Part shown: piece after piece, positions 59,954 to 64,000 of the stretch | How the letters are laid out: the number at the start of each line of letters is the position of its first letter | Numbering within the stretch: the stretch's first letter is position 1 | Assembly: GCF_042676985.1 (NCBI RefSeq) | Contig: NZ_JBHTIK010000002.1 | Span: 62,001-126,000 of the forward strand | Length of the DNA: 64,000 bases | From: Sphingosinicella xenopeptidilytica | Lineage (GTDB): Bacteria; Pseudomonadota; Alphaproteobacteria; Sphingomonadales; Sphingomonadaceae | Direction of reading: 5' to 3' | Notes under the pieces: model-generated | Databases searched by the model: none | The model's input: only the letters and a program-made list of their open reading frames with translations | Told to the model about the DNA's origin: nothing | Translations under genes and position numbers: made by a program

Positions 59954-60895
59954 ATGAAGCGTCATCTCAAGATCGCCGCCGCCCTTTTCGCTGTCGCGGC
60001 TGTTCATCCAGCCGCCGCGCAAACGGTTGCCACGCCTTCGCCGCTCCCGGCGCAGAAGCCGGCGACGCTGGTCGATGCGACTCAGTTCGACATCGCTTCC
60101 GCGATCAGTGGGCGCACCTATCGCGTCTATGTGTACAAGCCGCTGATGCCTCCGCCGCCGGAAGGGTATCCCGTCATCTATGTCACTGACGGAAACGGTA
60201 TGTTCGGAACCGCCGCGATGCAGATGATGCTGAGGCAGTTCGGTGAACTGCGCCCGGCCATCATCGTCGGTGTTGGCTATCCAGTTTCAGACATCAGGCA
60301 GATCATGGCGCTCAGGAATGCCGACCTGACGCCTCCCACACCGGCCGAAAACATTCCTCCAGCCCTGAAAGCCATGGCGGGCAAGGACGGCCGCTTTGGA
60401 GGAGCCGAGCTGTTCTACCGGTTCATGGTCGAAGAGCTGCGCCCGATGCTTGCCGCGGCGTATCCCGTCGATCTCAAGGACCAGACGCTGCTTGGGGATT
60501 CGCTTGGCGGCCTGTTCACCCTGCATGTGCTCTTCAACCACCCGGAAAGTTTCAGGACGTTCGTTGCCGCAAGCCCATCCATATGGTGGAACAGGCGAGC
60601 CGTTCTGAATGAGGAAGCCGCCTTTCGCACTCGCGTCGCTGCCGGAAAGGCTGCACCGCGCGTGCTGATAACGGTGGGTGCCCTCGAACAGAAGCCGGGG
60701 GAAAACGTGGAAGATGCATCCGGCATGGGCCGGATGGTAGATAATGCAAGCGAGTTGGCAGCGCGTCTCGCGGCTGTGTCCGGCAGTGCGGGTTATGAAG
60801 TCCGCTTCGTCAACTTCCCCGAGGAAACGCACAGCAGTGTCATTCCCGCCGCCGTCAGCCGCGGTGTCGGTTTCGCGCTCGCGGGCAGTAAATAG
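59954..60895 (+). CDS. Periplasmic alpha/beta-hydrolase, esterase D / IroE-Fes-like family
   Basis: A 313-residue exported esterase (signal peptide ending 'PAAAQ') with the nucleophile motif Gly-Asp-Ser-Leu-Gly-Gly (His replaced by Asp compared with the left-end paralogue) and a late 'EETHSSVIPAA' holding the likely catalytic His. 'GYPVIYVTDGNGMF' and 'SPSIWWNRRAVLNEE' match the paralogue at 218..1129 almost block for block. The ATG at 59954 follows GAGGAG; a GTG lies 6 nt earlier. It starts 9 bp after the receptor stop and probably cleaves an ester in the receptor's cargo. Confidence 0.88.
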   Translation: MKRHLKIAAALFAVAAVHPAAAQTVATPSPLPAQKPATLVDATQFDIASAISGRTYRVYVYKPLMPPPPEGYPVIYVTDGNGMFGTAAMQMMLRQFGELRPAIIVGVGYPVSDIRQIMALRNADLTPPTPAENIPPALKAMAGKDGRFGGAELFYRFMVEELRPMLAAAYPVDLKDQTLLGDSLGGLFTLHVLFNHPESFRTFVAASPSIWWNRRAVLNEEAAFRTRVAAGKAAPRVLITVGALEQKPGENVEDASGMGRMVDNASELAARLAAVSGSAGYEVRFVNFPEETHSSVIPAAVSRGVGFALAGSK

Positions 60896-60906
60896 AGGTA
60901 GCGATC

Positions 60907-62730
60907 ATGATGATTGTTCTGGGCGCCATTCTGGCGCTTGCCGGGGCGACACCGCAGGTTGTCGCTCCCGATGCGGCCCCGTGGCAGGCCGATCGCCCAG
61001 CGCGGCCGGCTTCCGCCGGAGAGGTGGAGAAACGCTCGGTTTACGTGACCATGCCGGATGGTATTCGGCTGGCGGCCGATTATTACCTGCCGCGCGATCT
61101 TGAAGCCGGAAAGCAGCTTCCGGTTATTCTGCAGCAGACCCGTTACTATCGTTCGCTTGCGGCCCGGTCTGATCCCACCGGAAGTTGTCGGCAGATTGCG
61201 CCGTTTCCCGCCTACTTCGTGCGGCGCGGCTATGCGGTGGTCGTGGTCGACGTGCGGGGCACGGGTGCCTCCTACGGATCACGCCCGACCGAGTTCGGAA
61301 TGCAGGAGGTGAAGGACGGCAATGCTGTTCTCGACTGGGTCGTGGCGCAGCCGTGGTCAAACGGCCGCGTCGGCGCTGCGGGCGTCTCGTACGTCGGCAC
61401 CACATCGGAGCTTCTGCTGCTCAATCGTCATCCAGCGGTCAAGGCTGTCGCGCCGATCTCGGCCGGATATGATTTCTACGCGGACCTCGACTTCCCCGGC
61501 GGTGTCCGCAACAGCTTCTTCATTCAGAATTGGGGCGCGTTCAACGCGGCGCTCGACAGTGGCAACATGGAGGGTATCCCCGCGCTTGCGAATGTCGCTG
61601 GCCCGTGCCCCGTCGATGCCGATCCGAAAGGCGAGATGGTCGCGGAGGCCATTCGCGATCATGCGGAAAACCGCAACAGCGCGGAAGGTCTGAGCGATGT
61701 CGAATTCCGGGACGATCCCGTGTTCGGCTCCGATGGATGGCCGAGCCCCTACCGATATCAGCGCGAACTCGATCGCGATCGTATGCCGCTTCTCGGGATC
61801 GCGAGCTGGTATGATTCCGGCTATGCACGGTCTGCCATTCATCGCTTCCTGAATTCGGCTTCCGGGAAACAACGCTTGTTGATTTCGTCAGGAAATCACG
61901 GCCTCGGCCACTACTACGCTCCCGGAGTAACGGTGCCTGTCCCGTCCAAATTCGATCTGAAGGCTGAGCTTATAGCCTTTTTCGATCGCTACGTTGCCGG
62001 GGTCGACAACGGCTATGATCGCGAGCCGAGGGTCCGCTGGTTCACGACGGGAGCAAATCGCTGGAACGCAGCGAACACATGGCTTCGTTCCGGAAAGCGC
62101 GTGCGCTACTGCCTGACGCTGGCGGGGGAACTGAAGGCGCAGGCCTGCGGCAAGGCACAGACGCTCTCAGTTGTTCCCGAAAATGATGCTGCGCCAGGGT
62201 CGCTCTCCCGCTGGGATACAACGATGTCCAGTCCCGTGGCCTATCAGGAGCGCAGCGGGGTGGATTCGGGCCTTGTCAACTTTACAACTGAACCGCTGGC
62301 GTCAGATCTGGAGATCACAGGCAGCCCAGTTTTCACACTGGAGATCACCAACACGGTTTCCAATGCGGACTATTTTGTCTATCTCGAGGAGGTCGATTCC
62401 GAGGGGCGTGCGTGGTATTTGACAGAGGGTCTCGTTCGGGCCTCGCATCACCTGTCGGGCAAGCTCCCTTATCAGACATTGGCCGCGCAGCAGACGAATC
62501 TGCGCCGCGATGCAAACCCTCACACCGCAGGCCGAGAGATCACGCTCGATATTTCCATGATGCCGATCTCACATCGCTTCAGACAGGGTTCACGCATCCG
62601 GATCGTGCTTGCAGGGTCTGACAGGGCGCACTTCGCGAGCCCACCTCTTGCCGGGCAGAAATGGGACATCGCGGTCGGTGCGCACCGTTCCAGCCTTGTT
62701 CTGCCTGTCACCGATAGAAAGCTGAAATAG
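60907..62730 (+). CDS. CocE/NonD-family hydrolase, exported
   Basis: A 607-residue X-Pro dipeptidyl-peptidase/cocaine-esterase-type enzyme. The triad is complete: Ser161 in 'AAGVSYVGTTSE', Asp in 'IASWYDSGYARSAIHRF', and His in 'SSGNHGLGHYY'. The C-terminal jelly-roll domain ends 'RIRIVLAGSDRAHFASPP'. A short N-terminal hydrophobic stretch ('MMIVLGAILALAGATPQ') suggests export. It lies 12 bp after the esterase, ending the sigma/FecR-controlled operon. Members cleave esters or amides with acyl leaving groups; the paralogue at 25628..27460 is a predicted lipoprotein. Confidence 0.92.
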   Translation: MMIVLGAILALAGATPQVVAPDAAPWQADRPARPASAGEVEKRSVYVTMPDGIRLAADYYLPRDLEAGKQLPVILQQTRYYRSLAARSDPTGSCRQIAPFPAYFVRRGYAVVVVDVRGTGASYGSRPTEFGMQEVKDGNAVLDWVVAQPWSNGRVGAAGVSYVGTTSELLLLNRHPAVKAVAPISAGYDFYADLDFPGGVRNSFFIQNWGAFNAALDSGNMEGIPALANVAGPCPVDADPKGEMVAEAIRDHAENRNSAEGLSDVEFRDDPVFGSDGWPSPYRYQRELDRDRMPLLGIASWYDSGYARSAIHRFLNSASGKQRLLISSGNHGLGHYYAPGVTVPVPSKFDLKAELIAFFDRYVAGVDNGYDREPRVRWFTTGANRWNAANTWLRSGKRVRYCLTLAGELKAQACGKAQTLSVVPENDAAPGSLSRWDTTMSSPVAYQERSGVDSGLVNFTTEPLASDLEITGSPVFTLEITNTVSNADYFVYLEEVDSEGRAWYLTEGLVRASHHLSGKLPYQTLAAQQTNLRRDANPHTAGREITLDISMMPISHRFRQGSRIRIVLAGSDRAHFASPPLAGQKWDIAVGAHRSSLVLPVTDRKLK

Positions 62731-63197
62731 GCGGCCCACGCAGGAACTGTTTCCCTTGAGCATCCGTGGTGCGTTTGTATGTCCAAACTCAGCCTTTGGT
62801 CGTGGCTACAAACTCCGCAATGTGTTCGCTGCACATGGCATGCTTTCCTTATCGAGAGGCATGACGAGCTCACGGTATCCGTGCAACTCGTCACGTAGCT
62901 TCAGTGCCGCGTAGAGCGATACCTGGAGATAGAGGCCGAACACCCGCACCGTTTCCGGGTTGGAAGCGGGACTCACGAACAGTATAAAGTCCGACGGAAT
63001 CAGCGAGCTTGCAATCCAGCGCCGCGGGTTTCCCCTTCCTCACCTGGAAGCTCTTCAACAGGAGTGCTCCAAAATAATCCCGCACAGCTCGAGATTGTTG
63101 GGGAACTCAAAGGGATCAAATGAGAGGACAGATCGGTCGAAAGTGTCCGGAAACGCATGGTTCTCGCAGGCTTTCCGGGCACTCGCCAAGCGCTTCG
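62731..63197. other. Gene-poor stretch with a possible gene remnant
   Basis: This 467-bp stretch between the CocE gene and the tRNA has no convincing intact gene. On the minus strand, a 77-codon frame (62806..63039) without a clear start reads like real protein ('LIPSDFILFVSPASNPETVRVFGLY', 'ALKLRDELHGYRELVMPLDKE'). It is preceded by a stop and by fragments in other frames, so it looks like the tail of a decayed gene. The family is not recognised. Confidence 0.35.
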
Positions 63198-63287
<90 letters not shown>

Positions 63288-63387
63288 GCACCGGGTAGCG
63301 CCTTGCTTGGGGCAGGCGCTGGATCGACGAAAGCGGGCATATAGGCGAGGTGCCGGGGTCTTGCCAAGCCCGCAATCGTCGGTTTTG

Positions 63388-64000
63388 TCAGTTCAGCACC
63401 ACCGTCTGGTTGCCGTTGCCGAGAATGCGGTGTTCGGCGTGCCAGCGGACGGCGCGGGAGAGGACGGAGGCTTCGACCTCGCGGCCGGTGGCGACCATCT
63501 CCTCCGCGGTGGTTGCGTGGGTCACGCGGCGGACGTCCTGCTCGATGATGGGGCCTTCGTCGAGGTCGGCGGTGACGTAGTGGGCGGTGGCGCCGATCAG
63601 CTTCACGCCGCGCGCCTTGGCCTGATGGTAGGGCTTCGCACCCTTGAAGCTCGGCAGGAAGCTGTGGTGGATGTTGATGCAGCGGCCGGCGAGCTGGCCG
63701 GCGAAGTCATCCGAGAGGATCTGCATGTAGCGGGCGAGGACGGTGAGTTCGGCGCCGCTCTCTGCGATGATCTCGAGGAAGCGTTTTTCCTGCGCGGTCT
63801 TGTCTGAGCGGTCCACCGGGAGGTGGTGGTAGGGGATGCCGTGCCATTCGACGCGCTTTCGTTCCTGCTCGTGATTCGAGACGACACAGACGATGCGTAT
63901 GGGGAGGGCGCCGATTTCGACCTTGTGTAGGAGATCGACGAGGCAGTGGTTGAACTTCGAGACGGCGATCAGGACGGGCATCGGTTCGGCGATGTCGTGG
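63388..64000 (-). CDS. purU: Formyltetrahydrofolate deformylase (3' part, runs off the window)
   Basis: The visible 203 residues are the C-terminal formyltransferase-like domain of PurU: 'VLIAVSKFNHCLVDLLHKVEIGALPIRI', 'VVSNH', 'LARYMQILSDDF', 'INIHHSFLPSFKGAKPYHQA' and 'GATAHYVTADLDEGPIIEQD'. The Asn-His-His cluster and the Asp in 'LDEGPIIEQD' are the expected catalytic residues. The frame continues past the window edge ('HDIAEP' before the internal Met), so the N-terminal ACT domain is outside. The enzyme hydrolyses 10-formyl-THF to formate and THF. It appears to be ordinary chromosomal housekeeping. Confidence 0.95.
   Translation of the reverse strand, partial: HDIAEPMPVLIAVSKFNHCLVDLLHKVEIGALPIRIVCVVSNHEQERKRVEWHGIPYHHLPVDRSDKTAQEKRFLEIIAESGAELTVLARYMQILSDDFAGQLAGRCINIHHSFLPSFKGAKPYHQAKARGVKLIGATAHYVTADLDEGPIIEQDVRRVTHATTAEEMVATGREVEASVLSRAVRWHAEHRILGNGNQTVVLN

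Overview
The window looks like a chromosomal accessory region of a high-GC alphaproteobacterium, most likely a sphingomonad (Sphingomonadales). This is inferred from the GC-rich codons, the very high density of TonB-dependent receptors (seven complete ones in 64 kb), the pairing of receptors with catabolic hydrolases, and two FecI/FecR-type regulatory pairs. No transposase, integrase, phage gene, rRNA or CRISPR array was seen.

Left end (1-11.6 kb, mostly minus strand): a clipped secreted-protein gene; a module of ECF sigma factor, FecR, STN-containing TonB receptor and periplasmic esterase; then an iron/siderophore operon (TonB receptor, DUF3325-like, DUF3649-like, and a PepSY membrane protein split by a frameshift). 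Two Fur-box-like sites lie between this operon and a divergent two-gene operon for a small unknown protein and a tandem split-barrel flavoprotein.

Centre-left (11.8-21.5 kb): a tightly overlapping minus-strand operon reads RpiR regulator, isochorismatase-like hydrolase, glutamine-synthetase-like ligase, N-formylglutamate-amidohydrolase-like protein and class III aminotransferase. It diverges from a TonB receptor plus amidase across a near-ideal 13-bp palindrome. An orphan Rieske oxygenase follows.

Centre (21.8-35.9 kb): a long plus-strand run encodes a BASS transporter, aminotransferase, acyl-CoA ligase, lipoprotein CocE-type hydrolase, SCP2-type thiolase, TonB receptor, beta-lactamase-fold hydrolase, FAD oxidoreductase and enoyl-CoA hydratase. 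It is closed by a convergent double TetR regulator. The gene set suggests outer-membrane uptake, hydrolysis, amine removal, CoA activation and beta-oxidation-like cleavage of an unknown amide, ester or amine compound.

Centre-right (36-55.7 kb): TonB receptor, LuxR regulator and both subunits of an N,N-dimethylformamidase-type amidohydrolase face a minus-strand operon of aldehyde dehydrogenase, AraC regulator, M14-like peptidase, CstA and YbdD. Then come a TonB receptor with a PQQ/haem c dehydrogenase, and two FAD-dependent oxidoreductases.

Right end (55.8-64 kb): a second sigma/FecR/STN receptor/esterase module mirrors the left one and is followed by a CocE/NonD hydrolase. After a largely non-coding stretch come tRNA-Ser(CGA) and the 3' part of purU, which look like ordinary chromosome.
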